This document shows positions 9,106 to 18,129 of a stretch of DNA of 64,000 nucleotides, piece by piece. How positions within the stretch are numbered: position 1 is the stretch's first letter; each line of letters begins with the position of its first letter. The stretch spans positions 1 to 64,000 of the forward strand of contig NZ_MDHN01000045.1 in the NCBI RefSeq assembly GCF_001757105.1. The letters are read 5' to 3'. The notes beneath the pieces are model-generated. The model saw nothing but the letters and a program-made list of their open reading frames with translations. It was not told where the DNA came from and did not search any database. Made by a program: the position numbers and the translations under genes. The stretch is from Alteromonas confluentis. Lineage in GTDB: Bacteria > Pseudomonadota > Gammaproteobacteria > Enterobacterales > Alteromonadaceae.

Positions 9106-9269
9106 AAACCCTAATCACTAATATCAGCCAGGCGTTTGTGTAAAGGCATATCCCTGCACACGGAAGACAACGCCGGCCTGTTTGAAACATTCATTATTAT
9201 TTGCAACCCTGCTGAATCATGGCTGAATACAACCTGAAATTCCCTCGTTTCAACAGGTGTTTTTATAGC

Positions 9270-9293
9270 AAAAGCCTACCATAAAGGTAGCTT
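9270..9293 (-). terminator. Possible terminator after lrp
   Basis: On the minus strand a short stem AAGCTACC / GGTAGGCTT with a 5-nt loop and one mismatch is followed by TTTTGC, about 70 nt after the lrp stop. It is moderate in strength. The rest of the 9106-9365 gap shows nothing else clear. Confidence 0.45.
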
Positions 9294-9365
9294 AGTTACC
9301 TATTTTAATCTGTCTACGGTACATCTGCATGACGACTTTCTAATCGAATTTTACCGACTCACCAT

Positions 9366-9851
9366 TCATTTAAGGTTTATCCGTAAAGAGGTAGTGCTTT
9401 TCACTTCCTCCATCACCACGTAAGTGCGAGATTCACTCACGCCAGGAAGCCGCAATAATGTATCGCCAAGTAATTTTCGATAACTCGACATATCAGCCAC
9501 TCTGGCTTTCAATAAAAAATCGAAGTCGCCAGAAACAAGGTGACATTCCTGGATGTCTTCCTGATCTTGAACGGCAGCAGAAAATTCTGCAAATATATCC
9601 ACTGAAGTCTTTGTTAAGGTAATCTCAACAAACACCAACATAGCTGCGCCTAGCTTCTCAGGATCGAGGGTTGCATGATAGCCCTTAACGTACCCCTGCG
9701 CCTCTAGCCGCTTGACTCTTTCCAAACACGGACTCGGACTCAACCCCACTGATTTTGCCAATTCAACGTTAGAAATCCTGCCGTCTTTTTGAAGTTGAAT
9801 GAGTATATTCCTGTCTATTCGGTCAAGGTGTTTTGGCGTTTTTACCAGCAT
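9366..9851 (-). CDS. lrp: Leucine-responsive regulatory protein Lrp
   Basis: A 161-residue Lrp/AsnC regulator very close to true E. coli Lrp (164 residues). Residues 8-60 form the winged HTH (LDRIDRNILIQLQKDGRISN, then VGLSPSPCLERVKRLE). The C-terminal RAM ligand and oligomer domain includes IQECHLVSGDFDFLLK and LLRLPGVSESRTYVVMEEVK. Lrp is a global regulator of amino acid metabolism that senses leucine or alanine. It is transcribed away from the alanine dehydrogenase gene, and an inverted repeat overlaps its start codon, so mutual and self regulation is likely. The ftsK gene lies downstream, as in enterobacteria. Confidence 0.95.
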   Translation of the reverse strand: MLVKTPKHLDRIDRNILIQLQKDGRISNVELAKSVGLSPSPCLERVKRLEAQGYVKGYHATLDPEKLGAAMLVFVEITLTKTSVDIFAEFSAAVQDQEDIQECHLVSGDFDFLLKARVADMSSYRKLLGDTLLRLPGVSESRTYVVMEEVKSTTSLRINLK

Positions 9852-9891
9852 ATTATATTCCGTGATCTCCCTTTAACTCAGAATATAACAT
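9850..9891. promoter_or_regulatory. Inverted repeat between lrp and ald, probable Lrp operator
   Basis: Two 11-nt arms, ATATTATATTC (9850-9860) and GAATATAACAT (9881-9891), match in 10 of 11 positions. They are 31 nt apart centre to centre, about three helical turns. The left arm covers the lrp start codon. An Lrp or other regulator binding site is inferred. Confidence 0.5.
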
Positions 9892-9985
9892 GGCATCTCA
9901 GAAATCTTCAGCACAAACTTCGTTTTTTCATCACGTATACTGCGGCACTTCAAAACACAATAAAACAGCAATGATTGAGGGTTCT

Positions 9986-11113
9986 ATGTTAGTAGGTGTA
10001 CCAAAAGAAATTAAAAACCATGAGTACCGTGTTGGCCTGACGCCAGCCGCCGTGAAAGAGTTTGTTACAAACGGTCATAGTGTCGTTGTGGAAAACAACG
10101 CAGGTACAGCGATTGGATTTACTGATGAAATGTATATCGCTGCTGGTGCACATATCGCTGCAACAGCGGAAGAAATTTTTGCCGAAGCAGAAATGATCGT
10201 AAAAGTGAAAGAGCCGCAGCCAAACGAATGTAAGATGCTGAGAAAAGGCCAAACCCTGTACACTTACCTTCACCTTGCCCCAGACCCAGTGCAAACAGAG
10301 CTTCTCATTGCCTCAGGCGCAACGTGCATTGCTTACGAAACAGTGACTGATGATCGTGGTGGCCTGCCTCTGCTAGCACCAATGAGTGAAGTTGCAGGTC
10401 GTATGTCTGTTCAAGCGGGTGCGCACTACCTTGAGAAAGCGCATGGCGGTAGTGGTACGTTACTCGGCGGTGTACCAGGCGTAGCGCCAGGAAAAGTATT
10501 AGTTATCGGTGGCGGCGTGGTTGGTATTAACGCGGCGAAAATGGCAGTGGGTATGGGTGCAGATGTCACTATTCTGGATCGCTCTCTACCTCGTTTACGT
10601 CAGATTGACGATATCTTTAATGGTCAGGTAAAAACAGTATTCTCAACAGTAGACGCTATCGAGCAATATTCTTCAAAAGCGGATTTAGTGGTTGGCGCGG
10701 TACTTATTCCGGGTGCGGCAGCCCCTAAACTGCTGAACGAAGAACACATCAAAGCGATGAAGCCAGGCTCAGTCGTAGTTGACGTTGCAATTGACCAGGG
10801 CGGTTGTTTTGCGACCTCTAAGGCAACCACTCACCAAGATCCTGTGTACATTATCGATGACGTAGTTCATTACTGTGTAGCAAATATGCCTGGCGGTGTT
10901 GCTCGTACGTCAACTATGGCGCTGAACAATGCAACTCTGCCGTTTGGACTGGCATTGGCCAACAAAGGGCCTAAGCAAGCCATGCTCGACGACAAACATT
11001 TGTTGAACGGACTGAACGTTCACGAAGGTAAAGTGACTTACAAAGCCGTAGTTGATGCTTTAGGTGAACAGCTGGGCCTCACCTACACGCCAGCAGAAGA
11101 AGCGTTGAAATAA
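9986..11113 (+). CDS. ald: Alanine dehydrogenase
   Basis: A 375-residue NAD-dependent enzyme that interconverts L-alanine with pyruvate and ammonia. The N-terminal part has VGVPKEIKNHEYRVGLTP, the substrate-binding lysine segment VKVKEPQ and the catalytic histidine in YTYLHLAPDP. A Rossmann segment KVLVIGGGVVGINAAKMA binds NAD. The ATG at 9986 is preferred because GAGGG precedes it and it fits the family start; upstream in-frame codons at 9890 and 9971 would add residues without homology. The gene is divergent from lrp, and alanine is a known Lrp effector, so Lrp control is likely. A candidate -10 (TATACT) lies at 9936-9941. Confidence 0.95.
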   Translation: MLVGVPKEIKNHEYRVGLTPAAVKEFVTNGHSVVVENNAGTAIGFTDEMYIAAGAHIAATAEEIFAEAEMIVKVKEPQPNECKMLRKGQTLYTYLHLAPDPVQTELLIASGATCIAYETVTDDRGGLPLLAPMSEVAGRMSVQAGAHYLEKAHGGSGTLLGGVPGVAPGKVLVIGGGVVGINAAKMAVGMGADVTILDRSLPRLRQIDDIFNGQVKTVFSTVDAIEQYSSKADLVVGAVLIPGAAAPKLLNEEHIKAMKPGSVVVDVAIDQGGCFATSKATTHQDPVYIIDDVVHYCVANMPGGVARTSTMALNNATLPFGLALANKGPKQAMLDDKHLLNGLNVHEGKVTYKAVVDALGEQLGLTYTPAEEALK

Positions 11114-11130
11114 TCAGTAGTAGTTACTGA

Positions 11131-11166
11131 AAAAGCCCCGCTGTGTGCGAACACAGCGGGGCTTTT
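11131..11166. terminator. Strong bidirectional terminator between ald and pyrF
   Basis: A perfect 16-bp stem (arms 11131-11146 and 11151-11166) with a GCGA loop and flanking A and T runs lies between the convergent genes. Confidence 0.92.
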
Positions 11167-11188
11167 GTTTTATAAACCACAATATATT

Positions 11189-11881
11189 TTAAAGTGATGC
11201 GTTTACTTCTTTTAATACGGTAATGGGCTCGGCGGCCTGGGTAATAGGACGGCCCATTACAAGGTAACTCACGCCGGCTTCCATCGCATCGACGGGTGTC
11301 ATCACACGTTTTTGGTCGCCAACATCACTGCCCGCAGGACGAATACCCGGCGTGACCAACAAGAAAGGTGCCTTCATGGTTTTCCGTAGAAGCACGGCTT
11401 CTTGTGCCGAACAAACAACACCATCCAGGCCCGCTTCAAAAGTGAGCGCCGCAAGCTTTTCAACCTGCTGGGCAGGTGTTACACCAGGAACAACGCGTTG
11501 AAGTTGTGCTTCATCCATACTGGTTAAAACTGTTACGGCGATCAGTTTGGTTTGTGGATGAGAGCTGGATTCAATGGCCAGTTTCGCTGCTTTCATCATT
11601 TCCAGGCCGCCACTTGCATGGACATTTACCATCCACACGCCCATTTCTGCTGCCGCTTTACATGCTTTGGCAACCGTATTCGGAATGTCGTGGAATTTGA
11701 GATCAAGAAAGATATCAAAGCCTTTATTCTGAAGCTTTTTAACCAGTTCTGGGCCGAATAAGGTAAACATTTCCTTACCGATTTTCAGCCGGCACAGGCT
11801 TGGGTCTAGCTGGTCAACAAATGCCAGGGCATTGTCTGCATTGTCGTAATCGAGAGCGACGATGACTTTAGGATCTTGCAT
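11189..11881 (-). CDS. pyrF: Orotidine 5'-phosphate decarboxylase
   Basis: A 230-residue TIM-barrel enzyme that converts OMP to UMP, the last step of de novo pyrimidine synthesis. The N-terminal VALDYDNADNAL binds substrate. The catalytic Asp-Lys-Asp array is in FLDLKFHDIPNTVAKA. The phosphate-binding end is seen in LLVTPGIRPAGSDVGDQKRV and YLVMGRPITQA. It lies 7 nt downstream of lapB, the lapA-lapB-pyrF order of E. coli. A strong terminator ends the unit. Confidence 0.97.
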   Translation of the reverse strand: MQDPKVIVALDYDNADNALAFVDQLDPSLCRLKIGKEMFTLFGPELVKKLQNKGFDIFLDLKFHDIPNTVAKACKAAAEMGVWMVNVHASGGLEMMKAAKLAIESSSHPQTKLIAVTVLTSMDEAQLQRVVPGVTPAQQVEKLAALTFEAGLDGVVCSAQEAVLLRKTMKAPFLLVTPGIRPAGSDVGDQKRVMTPVDAMEAGVSYLVMGRPITQAAEPITVLKEVNASL

Positions 11882-11888
11882 GAGAGAT

Positions 11889-13058
11889 TTATTCTCCGTC
11901 TAAGCCTTTGATGGGTTTTACTACATTCCATTTCTTACAGGATGGGCATAGCCAATACAGTTTTCTTCCGGAAAACCCGCAACTTACACAGCGATACTTG
12001 GGACGCTGCTTAATCTGTTCTTCAACCAAACCTTTCAACAAACGTAAACTATCTGCGGATTCAGTATCGTTGATTTGGTCTATATAAAGCCCCATGAGGG
12101 TTTTGAACCCTTTCATGGTAGGACGCTTGCGCAATTGATCAAGCAAATATTGGGCGGCTTCAGATGTTTTACCCTGGTGAATTTTAATATCGACCATGGC
12201 GAGATAAGACGTTGCACATTCTTGCCAATGTGAAGCCAATGCTTTCTCGAAACCATCCCAATCTCCGGTTTCGTTAGCGATAACTTCTAAGCTAGGTACC
12301 GCTTCACTAAACCAGTTCAGGTCGTGTTCGGCAACTTGAATAAAATAGGCATTCGCATCGGAATATCGTTTTTGGTCTAATGCAATATGCCCCAGCATGA
12401 GCCAAGGACGTACAGCATGCTCATCAGCGTTTACCGCTTTTTGAAGCAATATCAGTGCGTCGCCCTGCTGACCATTGCTCTGTTCTATTTGTGCCTGCTC
12501 GCAATAAAAATGGGCAAGCCGTTCACTCACATCATCTGTATCGCCATGGCATTCCACCATACGCTCAGCAAGCTCGATGGCGCGCTCCCATTCTTTGGTT
12601 GTCTGATAAATGCTGAATAATTGTTGCTGAGCGACCTGATAGTGCCTATCGCTATTCAATAATTGCAGATAAGCGCCTTCTGCACGTTCCAGAAAACCGG
12701 CCTGCATGTAATCTTTGCCCAACTCTTTAAGCGCGTTTTCTTGCTGTGTACCCTGAATTTCCTCTTTTGAAACCAGGTTTTGATGAATTTTGATGGCGCG
12801 ATCTATTTCACCGCGATGCCGGAAAAAGTTCCCCATGGCGATGTGAGTCTCCACCGTATCGCTATTGAGGTTGATCATCTTGATGAGTGTATCGACAGCC
12901 TTATCAGGCTGATCGGATAATAGAAAATTGAGGCCTTTATAATAATGACGAGATAATATGCTCGATTGTTTCCGCTGCGCTTGACGCACACTGTTGCGGC
13001 CCATTATCCAACCGTAGCCGGCCGCAACAGGCAAAAGAAGAAACAACAATTCCAGCAT
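11889..13058 (-). CDS. lapB: Lipopolysaccharide assembly protein LapB
   Basis: A 389-residue inner-membrane protein that coordinates LPS synthesis and promotes FtsH degradation of LpxC. One N-terminal membrane segment is followed by a long array of TPR-like helices from about residue 35 to 345. The C-terminal rubredoxin-like metal site has two Cys pairs (CVSCGF and CPSCKKW), which is the LapB signature. Length matches E. coli YciM (389). It begins 3 nt after lapA and ends 7 nt before pyrF, so the three are one operon. Confidence 0.96.
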   Translation of the reverse strand: MLELLFLLLPVAAGYGWIMGRNSVRQAQRKQSSILSRHYYKGLNFLLSDQPDKAVDTLIKMINLNSDTVETHIAMGNFFRHRGEIDRAIKIHQNLVSKEEIQGTQQENALKELGKDYMQAGFLERAEGAYLQLLNSDRHYQVAQQQLFSIYQTTKEWERAIELAERMVECHGDTDDVSERLAHFYCEQAQIEQSNGQQGDALILLQKAVNADEHAVRPWLMLGHIALDQKRYSDANAYFIQVAEHDLNWFSEAVPSLEVIANETGDWDGFEKALASHWQECATSYLAMVDIKIHQGKTSEAAQYLLDQLRKRPTMKGFKTLMGLYIDQINDTESADSLRLLKGLVEEQIKQRPKYRCVSCGFSGRKLYWLCPSCKKWNVVKPIKGLDGE

Positions 13059-13061
13059 ATT

Positions 13062-13316
13062 TTATTCTTTCGTCGCCTTGCGTAACCGGCCCCGCACCGC
13101 AACGAGCTGAACACGCAAGCTCAGCCAGCTAAGAAGCATCATGAGTAACCCTATCAGGATCCCAATGGACAACGTAACAGCGATTAACGTAGACATTCGC
13201 AATTCAGACTGCGCTATCAAATAATTTACGGTCACTAGCGTTTCGTTCTGGGAGCCAATGGCGAACGCCATCACTAACAGGAAAACGATAACAAGAAGTG
13301 TGATTATTCCTTTCAA
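13062..13316 (-). CDS. lapA: Lipopolysaccharide assembly protein LapA
   Basis: An 84-residue membrane protein of the LapA/YciS family (DUF1049). Two hydrophobic segments (residues 2-20 and about 42-65) flank the conserved NETLVTVNYLIAQSE segment, and a short basic cytoplasmic tail follows. LapA works with LapB in controlling LPS assembly. It is 3 nt upstream of lapB. Unlike enterobacteria, where ihfB directly precedes lapA, a large PilZ gene lies between them here. Confidence 0.92.
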   Translation of the reverse strand: MKGIITLLVIVFLLVMAFAIGSQNETLVTVNYLIAQSELRMSTLIAVTLSIGILIGLLMMLLSWLSLRVQLVAVRGRLRKATKE

Positions 13317-13398
13317 CGTAAAAACCTTTGTTTTTCAACTAAGCAAAAGGATAGCAAATTGAAGGAAAACATAATATCAGAATCAGTAAAAATCTACG

Positions 13399-15738
13399 TT
13401 ATGCTGTCGCCGCAGCCTGCTTTTGCTCAGCTTTAGCTTTGACCGGACGCAATTTTGCGCGCATCACTGCGCTGTGAAGAGCAGATTCGCTAGTCAAATA
13501 CAATACATGACTATAAGAGGTCTGCATTACGCTGAAGCGATCGTACATGGGTTTATCGATACGAGAAAGCTGAGCGAGACGCTTTTTAGACATCGCTGTT
13601 TCGTGGTTTTGGCATCGTGTAACGTCAACCCTGGTTACGCATAACTCAATTTTATTTTCAGTTAAATGGTTATGCACCTGCTTTCTTAAAGCACCGAAGA
13701 AATATTCTTGTTCTGGTAGATAAACCAGCTTGCTATCGGTTTTACGGACGCAATGGACAACATTTGATGAGGTTACTTTTCCCTCGAACATTTCCGATAG
13801 CAAACGAGACTTAGGCTTATCGGCGTTTTTATCGGCAAAAAAACCATGCATAGGGACCACATTTTCGATAACAGAAAATGGATATAAATCGCTGCATTCA
13901 CTAGTCTGATAAAGTGTCTTCAGACGGTTGATTAAATAGCGGTTATTTATACACAAAATGCTGGCAGAGGGATGATGACGAACAGCCAGTTCCCAGGCAA
14001 ATCGGTGGTTTCTTCGCTGGATTACCGTTAAATCGCGAGATTTAAAGTAGCTGATATTTTTATTTACAAACTGACTAATGCCTGCAGATACTGTATCTCG
14101 TTTTGCAGGCAGCTTTAGCCGTATGACCTTTTTGCAAGGCGAAACACCTACAACGCGGTAACGCTGAGACTTGAGTTTGAACTCGGGCACGGAAACCTTC
14201 AGTTCTTTCTCAGCTGACGATAATGGTTCAGGCAACTCAATGCACATGCCAGTGGGCGAGATGTCTTTTACGAAAACCTGTTGTGATTTTAGCAAACCCG
14301 TTTTAATTGCCCCTTCCTTCTCTAGCAAATATCGGGTTTCGGCACGCCGGTTAAGTTGCTCATCAAAAAGCAGCGAGATTTTCGCCTTCGCGGTGTCTTG
14401 CAAAAACTCATCGGGGATAGCTGGCATCGGCAGTCGCTGACTCAGAGCCAGACCGGTCAAACTCTCCGTCGCATTACGATAAAACATGACATGAGAAATC
14501 TGCATTAACTGCTCGTTTTCGTTCGAGACAATGTCATGTATGGCAAACGCTTTTTGCTTATCTACGTTACCAACCGGCTGCAAGCGACAGTGTGCGCAAT
14601 ACATTGAGTTATTTGCATTGAGCAGGTGAATAACTTGGGCGATTATGCCAGCTGATTCGAGCTCGCGAATTGTCGCGGCAATTCTTACTTCGCCCTGCTT
14701 TGTTTGTATTAACCCTGTAATAACAAATGACTCTGAGTACCTTGCCATCTCAGCCATTATTCTTTTGATAAACTTTGGACGAGTGAGATCTTGAGTGGCA
14801 GGTATTCCGCCACTAAACTGCTCGTTCGCAGCCGTGAAAAGCACCGAGAGCGGTGTTACACCTTGCTTATTCACTTGCAAAAATACCGGAACCCAAGGGC
14901 TATTATCGAGAATACGATCACGCTCAAGATCTTGCATGGCTCGTTCACTTTCCAGTTCACGCTGTAAAGGCTGTTGGAACGAAGCCATGTTCACATATTT
15001 TTTTAGTGCTGCCAGTATTTTGGGTTCGGTACTAGGATGAAGTCGAAAGTGTGTTTCGTATTTTTCGGTATGCTTATTGAATTTAATCGCACTCACCATG
15101 TATCTGACAGTCTGCTCTTTGGGTATGCCTGGTACTTCTGGCAAATGAAAACTAAAAACCTCTTTAGAGCTAACTTTCGGCGGGCGCTTACTCTCAAGCG
15201 ACATACTGTTACTGGCGAACGAAGATACTGTACAGCTACGCCCTTTTTCAAACTCAAGTGAAGAGACGGGAAAATGGGGTGTTATTGCAAGTGCATCACC
15301 AAAATTAATGTCATCTAATGTCTGACTTTCTATCGTGAACGCATCAACGATTTTTTTATGGTTTTCTTTTTTAAGGTGATCTTTATAAAAATCAGAATTA
15401 GTAATGGATTCAAAAACACCAACAGTATAGCGCTCACGATATAACTCGGACTCTTTTTGCAGAATTCGCGCCCCCACTTTATCAAGCCGCATTTCGATTC
15501 CAAAATGAGAAAACTTGAAAACAGGAAATTGTGCAAAGGAGGAATTGTCGGCTGGCGCGTCAGTTAGCGACGTGAGTCTGATGACTTCTTCTTTAATTGT
15601 TTTGCGTATAGAAGCAGAAACGCGACCCGTAAACTTGTTCAGGCCTTCGAGCAGTCTGTTATCTTGCTCGTAAGGAATAAGCGCTCTAATGAGCGGCTGA
15701 TACTGTTTTATGACCTGTTGTTCTTCGGAAGCTGGCAT
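13399..15738 (-). CDS. Large PilZ domain protein
   Basis: A 779-residue protein with one recognisable PilZ domain at about residues 462-545: the RxxxR motif is seen in NRRAETRY (464-469) and the second motif as DISPTG (492-497). PilZ domains bind cyclic di-GMP. The 460 residues before it and 230 after it match nothing I can name; they hold a CAHC pair near residue 381 and no signal peptide or clear membrane segment. The gene sits between ihfB (upstream, with its own terminator) and lapA. A c-di-GMP effector in surface or motility behaviour is possible, but its partner is unknown. Confidence 0.8.
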   Translation of the reverse strand: MPASEEQQVIKQYQPLIRALIPYEQDNRLLEGLNKFTGRVSASIRKTIKEEVIRLTSLTDAPADNSSFAQFPVFKFSHFGIEMRLDKVGARILQKESELYRERYTVGVFESITNSDFYKDHLKKENHKKIVDAFTIESQTLDDINFGDALAITPHFPVSSLEFEKGRSCTVSSFASNSMSLESKRPPKVSSKEVFSFHLPEVPGIPKEQTVRYMVSAIKFNKHTEKYETHFRLHPSTEPKILAALKKYVNMASFQQPLQRELESERAMQDLERDRILDNSPWVPVFLQVNKQGVTPLSVLFTAANEQFSGGIPATQDLTRPKFIKRIMAEMARYSESFVITGLIQTKQGEVRIAATIRELESAGIIAQVIHLLNANNSMYCAHCRLQPVGNVDKQKAFAIHDIVSNENEQLMQISHVMFYRNATESLTGLALSQRLPMPAIPDEFLQDTAKAKISLLFDEQLNRRAETRYLLEKEGAIKTGLLKSQQVFVKDISPTGMCIELPEPLSSAEKELKVSVPEFKLKSQRYRVVGVSPCKKVIRLKLPAKRDTVSAGISQFVNKNISYFKSRDLTVIQRRNHRFAWELAVRHHPSASILCINNRYLINRLKTLYQTSECSDLYPFSVIENVVPMHGFFADKNADKPKSRLLSEMFEGKVTSSNVVHCVRKTDSKLVYLPEQEYFFGALRKQVHNHLTENKIELCVTRVDVTRCQNHETAMSKKRLAQLSRIDKPMYDRFSVMQTSYSHVLYLTSESALHSAVMRAKLRPVKAKAEQKQAAATA

Positions 15739-15931
15739 TGTTTTTGTTATTACAGCAAAAAAGTATTAATTAGCACCTTTCTAATATATCGATTATGAGA
15801 TCGTGGTCAAGTTTTAATCTTATAAATTAGACTTATTGATAAAGATGGTCTACCGCGCTCTTTTTATGCTAATGACGGGATGTGGGAATGCGTGGTTATG
15901 CGATTGCAGAATGAAAAAAGAGCAGAAATAA

Positions 15932-15956
15932 AAAAAGCCGCAGAATGCGGCTTTTT
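15932..15956 (-). terminator. Terminator after ihfB
   Basis: An 11-bp stem (AAAAAGCCGCA / TGCGGCTTTTT) with a 3-nt loop begins 4 nt after the ihfB stop and is followed on the minus strand by a long T run. Confidence 0.88.
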
Positions 15957-15960
15957 AGAA

Positions 15961-16251
15961 TTAAGCGTTTATGGCGCTATCTACCCGTTCACGTAATTCT
16001 TTACCGGGTTTAAAGTGTGGAACGTATTTACCATCAAGTTTAACGGTATCTCCGGTTTTAGGGTTACGCCCAACACGCGGAGCACGGTAATGCAGTGAAA
16101 AACTACCAAAACCACGAATTTCGATGCGCTCACCCTTTTGCAGAGTTTGCGCCATCTGTTCCAGAATTTCTTTAATCGCCAGCTCTAAATCTTTTGCCGG
16201 GATATGTCGCGCCTGGTCCGCGAGCCGTTCAATCAGTTCCGACTTGGTCAT
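15961..16251 (-). CDS. ihfB: Integration host factor subunit beta
   Basis: A 96-residue HU/IHF DNA-bending protein that pairs with IHF alpha and makes sharp bends at specific sites. It carries the beta-ribbon arm with the intercalating proline in GRNPKTGDTVKLDG and the family segments IEIRGFGSFSLHYR and FKPGKELRERV. The order rpsA-ihfB is conserved in gammaproteobacteria. A hairpin lies in the 76-nt rpsA-ihfB gap, and a terminator follows the gene. Confidence 0.97.
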   Translation of the reverse strand: MTKSELIERLADQARHIPAKDLELAIKEILEQMAQTLQKGERIEIRGFGSFSLHYRAPRVGRNPKTGDTVKLDGKYVPHFKPGKELRERVDSAINA

Positions 16252-16295
16252 CTAAAACCTCTCTCGTAAAAACATTATGGTACAGCTACTACGGA

Positions 16296-16320
16296 ACGGG
16301 TGTGGGTTTAGCACACCCGT
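16296..16320 (-). other. Hairpin between rpsA and ihfB
   Basis: A perfect 9-bp inverted repeat (ACGGGTGTG / CACACCCGT) with a 7-nt loop lies 8 nt after the rpsA stop. There is no T run on the minus strand, so partial termination or mRNA 3'-end protection of rpsA is more likely than full termination. Confidence 0.55.
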
Positions 16321-16327
16321 ATTTGCA

Positions 16328-17998
16328 TTATTCGCCTTTAGCAGCTTTAAATGCTTCTGCCATCGCGTTTGCGAAGCCAGCGTCTTCCTGCTGGTTAACT
16401 TTATCGATAGCTTCTTTTTCGTCAGCCTGATCTTTCGCTTTAACAGACAGGTTAACAGTGCGGTTTTTACGGTCTACGCCCATAAATTTCGCTTCGATGC
16501 TTTCGCCTACGCTAACAACTTCAGAAGCATCTTCTACACGGTCACGTGACAAGTCAGCAACACGGATGTAGCCGTCAACTTCTTCAGACAGGTTAACTGT
16601 AACGCCTTTCGCGTCAACAGCAGTAACTGTACCGTTAACGATAGCACCTTTCTTGTTATCTGTCAGATACTTGTTGAAAGGATCTTCTTCGATTTGCTTA
16701 ACGCCAAGAGAGATACGCTCACGCTCTGGGTCGACTTGCAGAACAACGGCAGAGATTTCGTCGCCCTTCTTGAATTCACGAACTGCGTCTTCGCCAGTTT
16801 TGTTCCAGCTAATGTCAGACAGATGAACCAGACCATCGATGCCGCCGTCAAGGCCGATGAAGATACCGAAGTCAGTGATTGACTTGATCTTACCAGACAC
16901 TTTGTCGCCTTTCTCGTGAGACTTCGCGAACTCTTCCCAAGGGTTAGCAATACACTGCTTCAGACCCAGAGAAATACGACGACGCTCTTCGTCAATTTCC
17001 AGAACCATAACTTCTACAGTGTCGCCTAAGCTAACAACTTTAGATGGGTGGATGTTCTTATTAGTCCAATCCATTTCAGAAACGTGAACCAGACCTTCTA
17101 CGCCGTCTTCGATTTCTACGAAGCAACCGTAGTCAGTCAGGTTAGTTACCTGACCAGAGATCTTAGTGCTTTCTGGGTAACGCTGAGAAATGTCGTGCCA
17201 TGGATCGTTGCCCATTTGCTTCATGCCCAGAGATACACGTTGCTTGTCTTTGTCGAACTTCAGAACTTTAACGTTGATTTCGTCACCAACGTTTACGATT
17301 TCACTTGGGTGCTTAACGCGCTTCCAAGCCATATCGGTGATGTGCAGAAGACCATCTACGCCACCCAGATCTACGAACGCACCGTAATCAGTCAGGTTCT
17401 TAACGATACCCTTGATTTCGTGACCTTCTTCCAGGTTAGCCAGCAGAGTTTCACGTTCTGCGCTGCTTTCTGCTTCGATAACTGCACGACGAGAAACAAC
17501 TACGTTGTTACGCTTCGCATCAAGCTTGATTACTTTAAATTCAAGCTCTTTACCTTCCAGGTGAGTAGTGTCGCGTACTGGACGTACGTCAACCAGAGAA
17601 CCTGGCAGGAACGCGCGTACACTGTTAACTTCAACAGTGAAACCGCCTTTAACTTTACCGTTGATAACGCCTTTGATAGTGGCTTTATCTTCGTAAGCTT
17701 TTTCCAGCTCAACCCAAGCTTCATGGCGCTTAGCTTTTTCACGAGACAGGATAGTTTCACCGAAACCGTCTTCTACCGCGTCGAGTGCTACGTCTACAGA
17801 ATCGCCAACAGCGATTTCTAATTCGCCTTCAGCATTTTTGAATTGATCAGCTGGGATAGCACTTTCTGATTTCAGGCCTGCATCAACAAGAACGATGTCT
17901 TTGTCGATAGAAACTACGGTACCTTTAACAATCGAACCAGGGCGTGTTTCTAATTCCTGGAGGCTTTCTTCAAAAAGTTGTGCAAAATTTTCAGTCAT
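16328..17998 (-). CDS. rpsA: 30S ribosomal protein S1
   Basis: A 556-residue protein with six S1 (OB-fold) repeats, the standard layout in gammaproteobacteria. S1 is bound loosely to the 30S subunit and helps structured or weakly bound mRNAs enter. Repeats 3-6 show the recurring pattern GxVxxxxDYGxFVxLxxGVxGLLHxS. The first two, divergent repeats bind the ribosome. It lies downstream of cmk and upstream of ihfB as in E. coli. The gap to cmk (131 nt) suggests an additional promoter or leader for rpsA, which is known to be autoregulated in relatives. Confidence 0.98.
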   Translation of the reverse strand: MTENFAQLFEESLQELETRPGSIVKGTVVSIDKDIVLVDAGLKSESAIPADQFKNAEGELEIAVGDSVDVALDAVEDGFGETILSREKAKRHEAWVELEKAYEDKATIKGVINGKVKGGFTVEVNSVRAFLPGSLVDVRPVRDTTHLEGKELEFKVIKLDAKRNNVVVSRRAVIEAESSAERETLLANLEEGHEIKGIVKNLTDYGAFVDLGGVDGLLHITDMAWKRVKHPSEIVNVGDEINVKVLKFDKDKQRVSLGMKQMGNDPWHDISQRYPESTKISGQVTNLTDYGCFVEIEDGVEGLVHVSEMDWTNKNIHPSKVVSLGDTVEVMVLEIDEERRRISLGLKQCIANPWEEFAKSHEKGDKVSGKIKSITDFGIFIGLDGGIDGLVHLSDISWNKTGEDAVREFKKGDEISAVVLQVDPERERISLGVKQIEEDPFNKYLTDNKKGAIVNGTVTAVDAKGVTVNLSEEVDGYIRVADLSRDRVEDASEVVSVGESIEAKFMGVDRKNRTVNLSVKAKDQADEKEAIDKVNQQEDAGFANAMAEAFKAAKGE

Positions 17999-18129
17999 AA
18001 GTTCAGTTAATTTATTCAGTTTAAAACCACATTACAGTCCGGCTAACGTGGGGTTACTAACAAAAGTCGTCACATCCTGTGTCGACATATCACAAAAAAC
18101 GGAAATACAAATAAAGGTAACGCTGTTTA

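Noticed and set aside
17048..17821. 257-codon open frame opposite rpsA
   Set aside because: It lies wholly inside the highly conserved rpsA gene on the other strand and reflects its codon bias.
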